A stretch of 64,000 nt of DNA from Duganella levis (GTDB lineage: Bacteria > Pseudomonadota > Gammaproteobacteria > Burkholderiales > Burkholderiaceae_D). Numbering within the stretch: the first letter of the stretch is position 1; each line of letters starts with the position of its first letter. A model generated the notes under the pieces. The model had not been told where the DNA came from. It worked only from the letters and a program-made list of their open reading frames with translations, and searched no databases. Below are positions 28,721-37,950 of the stretch, piece by piece. The translations under genes and the position numbers were made by a program. Where the stretch lies: contig NZ_WWCT01000019.1 in assembly GCF_009857605.1 (NCBI RefSeq), forward strand, positions 97,819 to 161,818. Reading direction: 5' to 3'.

Positions 28721-29704
28721 TCATCCAAAGCGCGATTGATAGTCGCTGGGCGCCACGCCCAGCTGCGCGGCAAACGCGCGCCGCAGATTGTACTCGCTGC
28801 CGAAGCCGCTCTGGCGGGCGGCGCGCTTGACCGTCATGCCGGCTTGTTCCAGCAAGCCGCAGGCCGCCTCCATGCGCAGCCGCAGCAGCAGTTGCGCCGG
28901 CGACAGCCCGGCTTCCTGTTGCAGATGGCGGTGCAGGGTGCGCACCGATACCGCCAGCGCGGCCGCCATCTGCTCGACATCCAGCTGCTGCTGCAAGCGC
29001 GGCCGCAGCCAGGCGGTCAGGCGGCCGTGCAAGCCCTGCGGCTCGGCCTGGGCCAGCAATTCCGTGCTGAACTGGCGCTGGCCGCCGGGCCGCTTATAGA
29101 ACACCACCAGCCGCTTGGCCACCGCCAGCCCGGCGGCACGGCCCTGGTCCTCTTCGACCAGCGCCAGCGCCAGGTCGATGCCGGCGGCGATGCCGGCCGA
29201 GGTGTACAGCGCGCCGTCTCTAATATAGATGGCGTCTTCCTGCACGGTGACGGCTGGATATTGCGCTTGCAGCGCGGCGGCGTCCTGCCAGTGGGTGACG
29301 GCGCGGCGGCCGTCCAGCAATCCGGCGCGCGCCAGCACGAAGGCGCCGGTGCACACCGAGCAGCAACGCGCCACCTGGTTTGCGGCCTGCCCTACCCAGT
29401 CGGTCAGCGCCGCGTCCAGCCCCGGACTGCCGGCCGGACCCAGTTCCAGCCCACGGCCGCCGGCCACGATCAGCGTGCTGCCGGCCAGCTCGGCCGGTTG
29501 CGGCAACGGCGCGGCCTGCACGGCGACACCGGCGGTCGATATCACCAGGCCGGGTTCGGCGGCAATCATATTGATTTGATAAGGCGATGGCAGGCCGGCG
29601 TCACGCGCCTCGTCATTGGCGGTGGAAAACACCTGGGCGGGGCCGGTGGCGTCCAGCAGCAAAAAGCCGGGGTACACCAGCAGCCAGATCGGGATTGGTT
29701 TCAT
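28721..29704 (-). CDS. GlxA-family transcriptional regulator (DJ-1/PfpI + AraC HTH)
   Basis: 327 residues. The N-terminal DJ-1/PfpI-like domain (WLLVYPGFLLLDATGPAQVF, SVCTGAFVLARAGLLDGRRAVTHW) is fused to a C-terminal AraC-type double helix-turn-helix (MAAALAVSVRTLHRHLQQEAG, AARQSGFGSEYNLRRAFAAQLGVAPSDY). Such proteins are DNA-binding activators that sense small molecules through the amidotransferase-like domain. Start 29704 (MKPIPIWLLV) is the family-like start; the longer frame is unrelated sequence. It is divergent from the DJ-1/PfpI gene at 29779, with about 75 bp between, and likely controls it. Confidence 0.88.
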   Translation of the reverse strand: MKPIPIWLLVYPGFLLLDATGPAQVFSTANDEARDAGLPSPYQINMIAAEPGLVISTAGVAVQAAPLPQPAELAGSTLIVAGGRGLELGPAGSPGLDAALTDWVGQAANQVARCCSVCTGAFVLARAGLLDGRRAVTHWQDAAALQAQYPAVTVQEDAIYIRDGALYTSAGIAAGIDLALALVEEDQGRAAGLAVAKRLVVFYKRPGGQRQFSTELLAQAEPQGLHGRLTAWLRPRLQQQLDVEQMAAALAVSVRTLHRHLQQEAGLSPAQLLLRLRMEAACGLLEQAGMTVKRAARQSGFGSEYNLRRAFAAQLGVAPSDYQSRFG

Positions 29705-29778
29705 GTTGGCAGATATTCCACCATGGATGTCATTTGTGTCAATCGCCGCCATGCAAACATGGGCTAAAGGAGATCGCC

Positions 29779-30381
29779 ATGACACGCACCGTAGGCATTT
29801 ACATTTTCGACAACGTGGAAGTATTGGACTTCGCCGGCCCATATGAGGTGTTCACCTGCGCCAGCCGGATGGCGGCCAAGATGGCGCCGGATGCGCCTCT
29901 GCCGTTCGCCGTGCGCACCATCGGCGCCAGCCGTGCACCGGTGCGCGCCCGCGCCGGACTGGTCCTGCATCCGGAAACCGCTTTTGCCGATGCTGGCCAC
30001 ATTGACGTATTGGTGGTGCCGGGCGGCGTGGTGGATGCCGAACTGGCGCGGCCGGAAGTCATCGCCTGGATTGCCGCCAGCGCCAGTCGCGCCGAACTGA
30101 CCGCGTCGGTCTGCACCGGCGCCCTGCTGCTAGCCGAGACTGGCATGCTGGACGGACTGGAAGCCACCACCCATTGGGACGACCTGGACGCGTTGCGCGC
30201 GGGTTGGCCCAAGGTCAAGGTCGCGGACGGCCGGCGCTGGATCGACACCGGCCGCGTGGTCACCTCGGCCGGCATCTCGGCCGGCATCGATATGTCGCTG
30301 CACCTGGTGGCGCGGCTGGCGGGCCAGGAACTGGCCGAACGCACCGCGCACCTGATGGACTACGACTGGCGCCGCGACTAA
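29779..30381 (+). CDS. DJ-1/PfpI family protein (isonitrile-hydratase-like)
   Basis: 200 residues: a stand-alone DJ-1/PfpI domain with VGIYIFDNVEVLDFAGPYEVF at the start (written here as family hallmark) and nucleophile C112 in SVCTGALLLAETGML, then TSAGISAGIDMSLHLV. The arrangement resembles isonitrile hydratases (InhA) more than glyoxalase-type members, but substrate assignment is weak. ATG 29779 has AAGGAGA at five-base spacing. Divergent from the GlxA-type regulator, its likely controller; convergent with the next gene. Confidence 0.83.
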   Translation: MTRTVGIYIFDNVEVLDFAGPYEVFTCASRMAAKMAPDAPLPFAVRTIGASRAPVRARAGLVLHPETAFADAGHIDVLVVPGGVVDAELARPEVIAWIAASASRAELTASVCTGALLLAETGMLDGLEATTHWDDLDALRAGWPKVKVADGRRWIDTGRVVTSAGISAGIDMSLHLVARLAGQELAERTAHLMDYDWRRD

Positions 30382-30385
30382 GTCG

Positions 30386-33025
30386 TCACAGCTTTTTCAA
30401 CTGTTCGCGCGCATAGGTGGCGCTCGGGTGGTTGGGCGCCAGCGCCAGGAAGCTGGTGTACGCCTGCTTGGCTTTCTCGTTGTCGTTCAGGTGCGCGCGG
30501 GCGTCGCCGAGATTGAGGTAGGCGATGGCGCGCGAGGTGTCGATCTGCAAGGTGTTTTCAAACCAGCGCGCCGCCTCGGCATATTTCTCCTGCTTGTAAT
30601 AGACGAAGCCGAGGTTGTTGGCGGCCAGGCCGAAGTCCGGCCGGAATTTCAGCGCCTCGGTGAACGCCGCCTCGGCCTGCGCATACTGCTTCTCTTTATA
30701 CAATTGCATGCCGCGGTCGTTGGCGCGCTGCGCCAGCTGGCGCGCCGACACATCGACCGGCTTCGGCGCCGCCAGTTTCTGTTCGCCGCCGTTCAGGTTC
30801 TTGACCACTACCGCGTTGCCTTCGGCCTGCTGGCTGCGGGCGCTATCGAGCTTGCTGTTGAGCGCGATGGCGTCGGCCGGCAATTGCGTCGACTGCGCAC
30901 TGAGGAACTCGGCCTCGACCGGCAGCTGGAACACGAACTCGCCGCCCTCCGAACCCGGCAGGCTGCCAAACGCCGGCGTCTGCTGCGACACGCTGGCCAC
31001 CGCCGGCGCCACATAGGCGGCCAGCTCGGTGGCGGTGATCATGCCGTCACCGTTGAGGTCAGCCTTGCCGTTCAGCGCCTGCAACAAGGTCCAGGTGAAC
31101 ACCGAGTGACCGCCGGGGCCGCCATCGGCCACCAGCTGGTCGGCGCCGCCGGCGGTCAGCATCTGGCGGCCGACGCGGCGCGCGTTGTCGCGCAGGAAGG
31201 CTTCGCTGCCGCCGCCGCGCGTCAGGCCCAGGCCGCTATAGCAGGCGTCCATGACGAAAAACACGTGCTTGGCGTTGAGGCTTTCGGCAATATTCTGCAA
31301 ATCCGTCATCGGAATGGCGTCGACGCTGACCTGCTGCGGATCGGAGTCGGCCGGGATGATGTAGCCGAGGTTGCGGCCGGACGACAGCTGGCGCGTGGCG
31401 CCGTGGCCGGCGAAGAACACGAAGATGCGGTCATCCTTCTTCAGCTTGGCTTCGGCCAGCTTGTCGTGGAACAGCGCCAGAATGCTGTTGCGGGTCGCTT
31501 CACCGTTGGTCAGCGTGAACACGCGCTCGCCGGCAAAGCCGAAGCGGTTGACCAGCGTGTCGCGGATCGCCTTGGCGTCCTGCACCGCGTATTGCAGCTT
31601 GGGCCACTTCTGGTAATCGTTGATGCCGATCACCACCGCGTAACTGTTGGCGTAGCCGGTGCTGATGGCGACCTGCTCCGGCGCCGGCTTGGCGCCCTTG
31701 GCGACCTTGAACTCCTGGCCGTCCCAGGCGGCAAAGCTGTAGCCGTCGGCGATCAGCTTGTCCAACACCATCGGCAGCGCCTTGACGCTGCGGTCGTGGA
31801 TATCGTGGAACAGGATGATGCCGCGCTGCTCCTTGGCCAGCGTACCCAGCACGCGGTTGGCGATCGAGCTCGGCACCGGATCGGCCCAGTCCATCGAATC
31901 CACATTCCACATCACCGAGCGCAGGCCCAGCTTGGACAGGATGGCCAGCCCCTCGGCGTTGTGCGCGCCGTACGGGAAGCGGAACAGCGGCGAGCGGCGC
32001 TCATCGGCCGCCTTCAGCGCGCTGTCGGTGTTGGCGATTTCGCCGTACAGCTTGTCGCCGCTCTGCTTCGACAGCAGCGCATGGCTGAAGCTGTGGTTGC
32101 CCACGGTGTGGCCGGCGTCGATCAGGCGCTTGCTCTCGTTCTTGTAGCGGCCGACGTTCTGGCCGACCTCGAAGAACACGCCCGGCACATTGTATTGCTT
32201 GAGGATGGCGGCGATTTCTTCCGTGTACGTGCCATGCGGACCGTCGTCAAAGGTCAGCACCACGGTTTTCGGCGGCAGCGTGTTGCCGAAGATTTCCTTG
32301 GCCGGCGCGGCAGCAGAACCAGCGGCCCCGGCAGCGGCGGCCGGCGGCTCCGGATATGGCACGATGACGCCGTAGTCCTTCATGATCTGCTCGCGGGTGT
32401 ACAGCTTGCGCAGATGGGCGACGTAGTCATCCCACTTCTCGCGCTTGGGCGTGATCGCGCGTGCTTCAAAACGCGAGAAGATATCGCTGATTTCCTTGTC
32501 GTACTGCTTCTCGATATCTTCCAGCGCCGCCAGGTCTTCGCTGACGCGCTTGTGCAGCTTGATGGCCGGCAGCGTCTGGTCGGAAGCCGCCAGCTTTTGC
32601 AGCGACAGCAGCACTTCGCGGAACGCCAGCCGGTCCGCATCGAACAGGTCGGACGCCGATTCGATATACGACAGCAGCGCATCGTAGGCGGCGTCGCGCT
32701 GGGCCGGCGGCAGCGCCTGCGTTTGCGCGAGCAGCGGCTGGATACGGGTTAGGCGTTCCAGGTTTTCATGGAACAGTGACTGACCAACCTGGTTGGCAGC
32801 CTTGCGGTCGGCGTCGTTCAGCGTTTTCTCATCGGCCAGCAGCACGATGATCTTGCGGTAATTGGCCAGCAGCGCTTGCAGTTCCGGCTGCAAGGCCGGC
32901 ACGGCGGCGGCCTGAGCCGATACCGGAGACGCAGCCGGCGCAGCGCCCGGCTTACTGCGCAACACCACGCCGACGGCGGCCAGCGCCGCCACCACGGCGG
33001 CGACAATGATTAACTTGGATTTCAT
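30386..33025 (-). CDS. NodB polysaccharide deacetylase / caspase-like peptidase / EF-hand / TPR fusion
   Basis: 879 residues with an N-terminal membrane anchor or signal (about 5-22) and a helical stretch to about 220. A NodB domain follows (about 253-440): TFDDGPH (D260, D261), HSFSH (H311, H315), RFPYGAHN, and ILFHDIH (H407). A C14 caspase-like domain (about 460-700) has the dyad H541 in FAGHGA and C595 in MDACYSG. DLNGDGMITATEL (656-668) inside it is an EF-hand loop, so calcium may affect it, as in metacaspases (inference). TPRs occupy about 768-875. Likely exported or periplasm-facing and acting on N-acetylated glycan or peptidoglycan. It lies 45 bp downstream of the cytochrome c peroxidase gene. 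Confidence 0.87.
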   Translation of the reverse strand: MKSKLIIVAAVVAALAAVGVVLRSKPGAAPAASPVSAQAAAVPALQPELQALLANYRKIIVLLADEKTLNDADRKAANQVGQSLFHENLERLTRIQPLLAQTQALPPAQRDAAYDALLSYIESASDLFDADRLAFREVLLSLQKLAASDQTLPAIKLHKRVSEDLAALEDIEKQYDKEISDIFSRFEARAITPKREKWDDYVAHLRKLYTREQIMKDYGVIVPYPEPPAAAAGAAGSAAAPAKEIFGNTLPPKTVVLTFDDGPHGTYTEEIAAILKQYNVPGVFFEVGQNVGRYKNESKRLIDAGHTVGNHSFSHALLSKQSGDKLYGEIANTDSALKAADERRSPLFRFPYGAHNAEGLAILSKLGLRSVMWNVDSMDWADPVPSSIANRVLGTLAKEQRGIILFHDIHDRSVKALPMVLDKLIADGYSFAAWDGQEFKVAKGAKPAPEQVAISTGYANSYAVVIGINDYQKWPKLQYAVQDAKAIRDTLVNRFGFAGERVFTLTNGEATRNSILALFHDKLAEAKLKKDDRIFVFFAGHGATRQLSSGRNLGYIIPADSDPQQVSVDAIPMTDLQNIAESLNAKHVFFVMDACYSGLGLTRGGGSEAFLRDNARRVGRQMLTAGGADQLVADGGPGGHSVFTWTLLQALNGKADLNGDGMITATELAAYVAPAVASVSQQTPAFGSLPGSEGGEFVFQLPVEAEFLSAQSTQLPADAIALNSKLDSARSQQAEGNAVVVKNLNGGEQKLAAPKPVDVSARQLAQRANDRGMQLYKEKQYAQAEAAFTEALKFRPDFGLAANNLGFVYYKQEKYAEAARWFENTLQIDTSRAIAYLNLGDARAHLNDNEKAKQAYTSFLALAPNHPSATYAREQLKKL

Positions 33026-33070
33026 GGCAATTCTTTAGAGCAATGGAATCCGCATTCTATGACAAATTTG

Positions 33071-34318
33071 CTAATTTTTCACTTGATAACCATCATCCAG
33101 TGTTTTGAGGAAGGCGACGATGTCGGCGATGTCGCGTTCGTTCAGCATCGGTTTGTCGCCAACTTTGCCGCCGAATGGCGCTTCCATATTGACGTTGGCG
33201 TCCATGCCTTCCGGCTGGTCGTCGAACTTGCGGCCCTTGTACCACTTCTTCGGCGCGGTATCGCGGGTGGCGTAGAAGCGCACCACTTCTTCCAGACTGC
33301 TGAAGCTGCCGTTGTGGAAATACGCCTTGCGCGTGGCCACATTGCGCAGTGACGGCGTCTTGAAGGCGCCGCAGTATTCCTTGTGGTCCTTGAGGTCAGT
33401 GCGGTCCGGCCCGCACAAACCGAGGTCGTAATACGCCGGATCGCCGTTCACCGCCAGCTTGCGGTTGCGCGGCACGCCGATATTAATCAGGCCGTAGTCG
33501 GTGAACTGCGGGAACACGCCGCCTTGCGAAATCTGACTGATGTGGCAGGATGCGCAATTGCCCTTGGTCTCATCGTTGAACACGCGCAGGCCGCGCTGCT
33601 CTTGCGGGCTCAGCGTGACTTGCTTGCGCAGGTAGGCGTCGTACTTGCTGGTGTAGGGATAGAAATCGGTCGGGCTTTCCTGGAATACTTCCAGCGCCAT
33701 CAGCGCCCCTTGCAGCGCGGCGTTGGGACGGCTGAAGATATCGTCGCCGAACACCTTGCGGAACTGCGGCGCCAGCGCGCCATCTTTCAGCTTGGCCACC
33801 ACGGCCGCTTCATCCTTGTTGCCCATCTCGCGCGCCGACAGCAGCGGCCCTAGTGCCTGCTCGTGCGCCGTCTGGGTGCGGCCATCCCAGTTGTGGCCGC
33901 CAGTCGGGCCGGCATCGACGCTGTCGTCGCCGTCATCGTCGTGATAGTGCTCGGTAAACGCCGGCACGTTCTGGATATAGCGCAGCGACGGCGTCGCGCG
34001 CGTGCCTTCGGTATGGCCGTCCGTACCGCCCAGCTGCACGGCCAGATTGTTGCTGGGGCTGTAGGCATTGGCCGGGCTGTGGCAACTGGCGCAGGCCAGC
34101 TTGCCCGACGCCGACAGGCTGGGCTCATTGAACATGGCACGGCCGAGCGCAGTCAGTTCCGGCACGGTCGGGCGGCGGCCCACCGGCGGCGCGTAGGCGG
34201 CGCGCGGCGCATCGGCGGCGGCGGCGGTAGTGGCGGAAGGTACGGCGGCATGCTCAGGCGGGGATGGCTGGCACGCGCTCAGCAGTGCAGCCACGGCAAC
34301 TGTATAAATAATTTTCAT
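33071..34318 (-). CDS. di-haem cytochrome c peroxidase / MauG-like lipoprotein
   Basis: 415 residues. MKIIYTVAVAALLSAC is a lipoprotein signal (lipid Cys16). Two CxxCH haem sites are seen: CASCH at 76-80 and CASCH at 255-259, the spacing of bacterial di-haem peroxidases and MauG relatives. PxMNE-type active-site sequence appears as LGRAMFNEPSLSASGKLAC. It would reduce peroxide, or oxidise a partner, in the periplasm using a c-type electron donor. Divergent from the phosphoesterase gene with a Pho-box between them. Confidence 0.88.
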   Translation of the reverse strand: MKIIYTVAVAALLSACQPSPPEHAAVPSATTAAAADAPRAAYAPPVGRRPTVPELTALGRAMFNEPSLSASGKLACASCHSPANAYSPSNNLAVQLGGTDGHTEGTRATPSLRYIQNVPAFTEHYHDDDGDDSVDAGPTGGHNWDGRTQTAHEQALGPLLSAREMGNKDEAAVVAKLKDGALAPQFRKVFGDDIFSRPNAALQGALMALEVFQESPTDFYPYTSKYDAYLRKQVTLSPQEQRGLRVFNDETKGNCASCHISQISQGGVFPQFTDYGLINIGVPRNRKLAVNGDPAYYDLGLCGPDRTDLKDHKEYCGAFKTPSLRNVATRKAYFHNGSFSSLEEVVRFYATRDTAPKKWYKGRKFDDQPEGMDANVNMEAPFGGKVGDKPMLNERDIADIVAFLKTLDDGYQVKN

Positions 34319-34340
34319 GCGCGCAGCCTAGCAAAATGAC

Positions 34341-34358
34341 GTGACAGCTACATGACAG
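34341..34358 (-). promoter_or_regulatory. Pho-box (PhoB binding site)
   Basis: On the minus strand the sequence reads CTGTCAT-GTAG-CTGTCAC, two seven-base direct repeats with a four-base spacer, equal to the PhoB consensus. It lies 22 bases before the start codon of the peroxidase gene and about 105 bases before that of the phosphoesterase. Orientation favours the minus strand, but the distance to the peroxidase start is short for a -35 replacement, so the phosphoesterase may be the real target. Confidence 0.7.
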
Positions 34359-34463
34359 TGAGAGAACGATACAAAACGATACTTTTGCAATTGCCTCATT
34401 TCATCGTCCTGACATATTTACTAAATAGCATGAGCCGCTTTCACCCACCACCCTCAAGGCAGA

Positions 34464-36605
34464 ATGATGAAAACAAACTTGAAAACGGCACTGCGCCCTG
34501 TGCCGCTGTTGCTGTTGGCTACCGGCATCGGCGCCGGACTGATCGCTTGCGGCAGTTCTTCCGACGGCGATGTGCCGTCCGTGTCCGGCCAGGTGGTCGG
34601 CAGCTATTATGAAAACGCCGTGGTCTGCCTGGAAAGCAGCACCAAGCTGACTTGCGACAGCAACTCGGGCACCGTGCGCACCGGCGCCGACGGCTCCTTC
34701 AAAGTCACCGGCACCAATAGCGGCGCTTTGCTGGTCACCGTTGGAACCGATGCCATCCGCCACGACGCGCTGGGCGACGCCGGCACCAAGGTCACGCAGA
34801 AACTGGTATTCCGCGCACCGAACGGCCATACCGGCATCATCGACGCCATCAGCACCGAGCTGACCGCCATCATGGACGCCAACGGCGGCGACTTCGCCAA
34901 AGCCAGCGCTCAACTGGCTGCACGCATCGGCGTGAGCGAATCCAACCTGCTGGCCGACGTCAACAAAGTATCGGGCGACGACCAGGCCAAGCTGAAAACC
35001 GAAAACGACACCTTCACCGCTGTCATCGCCGCCGCCGGCACGCAAAGCGCCAACGCCGACGTGGCCAACGCCATCAGCGCCGGCGCCGCGCTGGGCAACA
35101 TCAAGAACATCGTCGTCATCTACGCGGAAAACCGTGGCTTCGACAATCTGTACGGCCTGTTCCCAGGTGCCAACGGCGTGCCGGGCGTGAACCCGACCTC
35201 GACCAGCGCCTATGTGCCGCAGAAAGACATCGACAACAGCACGCTGCCAGTGCTGCCGCCAACCTGGGGCGGCATGACTGCGGCCGGCCAGAGCCTGGTG
35301 ATCACGCAGGCGCAAACCGCCGGCCTGGCGAACAAGCCATTCCAGATCGACGACGCCAACAGCCCGATTTCGATGCCGCAATCGGTCATCTCGCGCGACC
35401 TGGTGCACCGCTTCTATAACAACCAGATGCAAATCAACGGCGGCGCCAACGACAAGTTCGCAGCCTACTCGGACGCTGGCGGCCTGACCATGGGCTACTA
35501 CGACGGCAGCAAGATGAAGATGTGGGACATCGCCAAGCAATACGCGCTGGCCGACAACCTGTTCATCGGCGCCTTCGGCGGTTCGTTCCTGACCCACCAG
35601 TACCTGATCTGCGCCTGCGCGCCACAGTACCCGAACGCCGACACCTCGGTCGCGGCCAGCTCGATCTCCAAGATCGACGTCGACAGCAAAGGCAACTTCG
35701 TGCGCCTGACGCCATCGTCGACCTCCCCGGCTAGCGTGCTGAACGGCGCACCGGCCTACGCCAACGACGGCGCCATCACGCCAGCTGATTCGACCGGCAT
35801 GTTCTACGCGGTCAACACCATGCAGCCGCCGTACCAGCCAAGCAGCAATGCGCCGGCCGGCAGCGACAGCACCCGTCTGTTTGCCGACACCACCAAGTCC
35901 ACCACCTTGCCACCGCAGACGCAGAAGAACATCGGCGACATGCTGACCAGCAAGAACGTCGACTGGGCCTGGTACTCGGGCGCCTGGGCCAGCAGCACCG
36001 CCAACGCCACCTCGGCTAGCCGCGGCGCGTTTGCCAACCCGCCTAACTTCCAGTTCCACCACCAGCCGTTCAACTACTTCGCCAATATGGACCCGGTGAA
36101 GAACCCGACCTACCGCGCGGCGCACTTGAAGGACTACGACACCCAGTTCGTGGCTGACGCAGCAGCGGGCACCTTGCCGCCAGTGGCGTTCTACAAACCG
36201 CAGGGTAACCTGAACCAGCACGCCGGCTACGCGTCGGTGGCCGATGGCGATGCGCACATTGCCAACGTGATCGCGCAACTGAAGAAGAGCCCGCAGTGGA
36301 AGAACATGCTGGTCATCGTCACGTACGATGAAAACGGCGGCTTCTTCGACCACGCTTCGCCACCAAAAGGCGACCGTTGGGGTCCAGGCACCCGCGTACC
36401 GGCGATCATTGTGTCGCCATACGTGAAAAAAGGTTCGGTTGACCATACCCAGTATGACTCGGCTTCGATCCTGCGCGCGATTACCCACCGCTTCAACCTG
36501 CCGGTACTGGATGGCCTGACGGTGCGCGACAAGGCGCTGGCCGCCAACGGCGCCAAGCCGATGGGCGACTTCAGCGCGGCACTGGCGCTGACGCCTCAGG
36601 AGTAA
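34464..36605 (+). CDS. phosphoesterase-family lipoprotein (AcpA/phospholipase C type acid phosphatase)
   Basis: 713 residues. A lipoprotein signal ends LIAC (Cys29). Residues about 35-200 form an extra N-terminal part with a carboxypeptidase-like beta segment (SGQVVGSYYENAVVC). The phosphoesterase domain follows: IYAENRGFDNLYG (the ENRSFD-type metal site), then YDENGGFFDHASPP, WGPGTRVPAIIVSPYV and SILRAITHRF near the C-terminus, as in AcpA phosphatases and PlcC-type phospholipases. Expected at the cell envelope, releasing phosphate. ATG 34464 and 34467 are equally possible. The last 35 bp overlap the convergent histidine kinase gene. Confidence 0.87.
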   Translation: MMKTNLKTALRPVPLLLLATGIGAGLIACGSSSDGDVPSVSGQVVGSYYENAVVCLESSTKLTCDSNSGTVRTGADGSFKVTGTNSGALLVTVGTDAIRHDALGDAGTKVTQKLVFRAPNGHTGIIDAISTELTAIMDANGGDFAKASAQLAARIGVSESNLLADVNKVSGDDQAKLKTENDTFTAVIAAAGTQSANADVANAISAGAALGNIKNIVVIYAENRGFDNLYGLFPGANGVPGVNPTSTSAYVPQKDIDNSTLPVLPPTWGGMTAAGQSLVITQAQTAGLANKPFQIDDANSPISMPQSVISRDLVHRFYNNQMQINGGANDKFAAYSDAGGLTMGYYDGSKMKMWDIAKQYALADNLFIGAFGGSFLTHQYLICACAPQYPNADTSVAASSISKIDVDSKGNFVRLTPSSTSPASVLNGAPAYANDGAITPADSTGMFYAVNTMQPPYQPSSNAPAGSDSTRLFADTTKSTTLPPQTQKNIGDMLTSKNVDWAWYSGAWASSTANATSASRGAFANPPNFQFHHQPFNYFANMDPVKNPTYRAAHLKDYDTQFVADAAAGTLPPVAFYKPQGNLNQHAGYASVADGDAHIANVIAQLKKSPQWKNMLVIVTYDENGGFFDHASPPKGDRWGPGTRVPAIIVSPYVKKGSVDHTQYDSASILRAITHRFNLPVLDGLTVRDKALAANGAKPMGDFSAALALTPQE

Positions 36606-37950
36606 TTGCTGCAAACTCGACAGTGACGGTCAGTCCCTGGCCATCACTGTCGAGCGTAATGCGGCCGCCATTGCGCTCGGCGGCCCGCTCGGCGATCGCC
36701 AATCCCAGCCCACTGCCGGACTGCTCCTGTCCCGGCACCCGGTAAAACCGCTCAAACACTTTCTGCTGCAACGCCGGCGCAATGCCCGGCCCCTGGTCGC
36801 TGATGGTCAGCCGCCCGTCTTCCAGCCGCACCACCACCCGCCCGTTCTCCGGCGAATACTTGACCGCATTGCTGATCAGGTTATCCAGCAGCGCCGCCAT
36901 GCTTTCCATGTGCACCGCCAGCCGGCACTCCGCCGCCGACTGAAACTCCAGCTCGACGCCACGCTGCAAGCCCAGCGGCGCTGCCGCCGCCAGCCGGCTG
37001 CGCACGAATCCGCCCAGTTCGGTCACCGGAAACGGCTCACTGCCCGGCTCGGCCCGCGCCCGCTCGAACGCCAGCAATTGATGGACCATATGCGTGGCCC
37101 GCGCCACCCCGTCACGCAAACCCTGCGCCGCCTCCGCACTGCTGGCGCCGGCGCCGGCAGCACTGCGGCTCAGCAGCAAGTGGGCGTTGATCTGGATCGC
37201 TGCCAGCGGCGTCTTCAGCTCATGCGCCGCATCGGTCAGGAATTCATGCTCGCGCTCGATGCGCGCGCTCAGCCGCAGCATCAGCCGGTTGATCGCATCC
37301 ACCAGCGGCGACAGTTCGCGGTACTTGGATTCCGGCAACGCCGTCAGGTCGGACACCGCGCGCGCCTCGATCTGCTCGGCGATCGAACGCAGCGGCCGCA
37401 AGCCGATCCCCACGATCAGCCACGCCGGCAGCAACAGCAGGGGCAAACTGAAAATCGTCGACGACAACAGGAAACTGACGCCGGAAAAACTCTGCATCCA
37501 TTTATCGTCGATTTCGTGGCTGCGCTCGACGATCAGCCCGCTGGCGTCATCGCGCTGCACCGCGCTGACCCAGGCATTGCTGTCGCGCGCGGCGGCACTG
37601 CCCGGCGTCGGCAACTGGTCCGGCAGCAGTGGTAACGAGTTGTACAGCAGAGCGCCATGCTGCCAGACCCGCAAACGCACCCGCGAGTGATAGTCCAGAT
37701 CATGGAACATGGCCAGCCGCACCGCCTCCAGCGCGGCCGCCGCCTGCTGCATGCGCAGCGGCTCGCCGGCGATCTCGCGCAGATGCAGCAGCACCTCGCG
37801 CGCGTGGGCGGCGTTTTCGCTGGCGGTGCGCGCGCGCTGGGTGAACTTGGCCTCCACCGCCACATAGGTGAAACCGGCCAGCGCCACCAGCGCGATCACG
37901 CCGCTAAAGCCCAGCATCAGGCGGCGGAACAGCGACGACGGCTTATTCAT
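36571..37950 (-). CDS. sensor histidine kinase (QseC/PmrB-like)
   Basis: 459 residues. Membrane segments at about 11-31 and 158-182 enclose a periplasmic sensor domain of about 125 residues. A HAMP region, H-box with H243 in FLTDAAHELKTPLA, N-box LLDNLISNAVKYSPENG and G-boxes DQGPGIA and GSGLGLAIA complete the kinase. ATG 37950 overlaps the end of the response regulator gene by eight bases, so the two are coupled. The 3' end overlaps the phosphoesterase gene. Signal unknown; the nearest divergent target is the TonB-dependent receptor. Confidence 0.92.
   Translation of the reverse strand: MNKPSSLFRRLMLGFSGVIALVALAGFTYVAVEAKFTQRARTASENAAHAREVLLHLREIAGEPLRMQQAAAALEAVRLAMFHDLDYHSRVRLRVWQHGALLYNSLPLLPDQLPTPGSAAARDSNAWVSAVQRDDASGLIVERSHEIDDKWMQSFSGVSFLLSSTIFSLPLLLLPAWLIVGIGLRPLRSIAEQIEARAVSDLTALPESKYRELSPLVDAINRLMLRLSARIEREHEFLTDAAHELKTPLAAIQINAHLLLSRSAAGAGASSAEAAQGLRDGVARATHMVHQLLAFERARAEPGSEPFPVTELGGFVRSRLAAAAPLGLQRGVELEFQSAAECRLAVHMESMAALLDNLISNAVKYSPENGRVVVRLEDGRLTISDQGPGIAPALQQKVFERFYRVPGQEQSGSGLGLAIAERAAERNGGRITLDSDGQGLTVTVEFAAITPEASAPVPR

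Noticed and set aside
36616..36654. Perfect 11-bp inverted repeat near the convergent phosphoesterase and kinase ends
   Set aside because: It has a 17-base loop, no T-run on either strand and lies in kinase coding sequence; not listed as a terminator.
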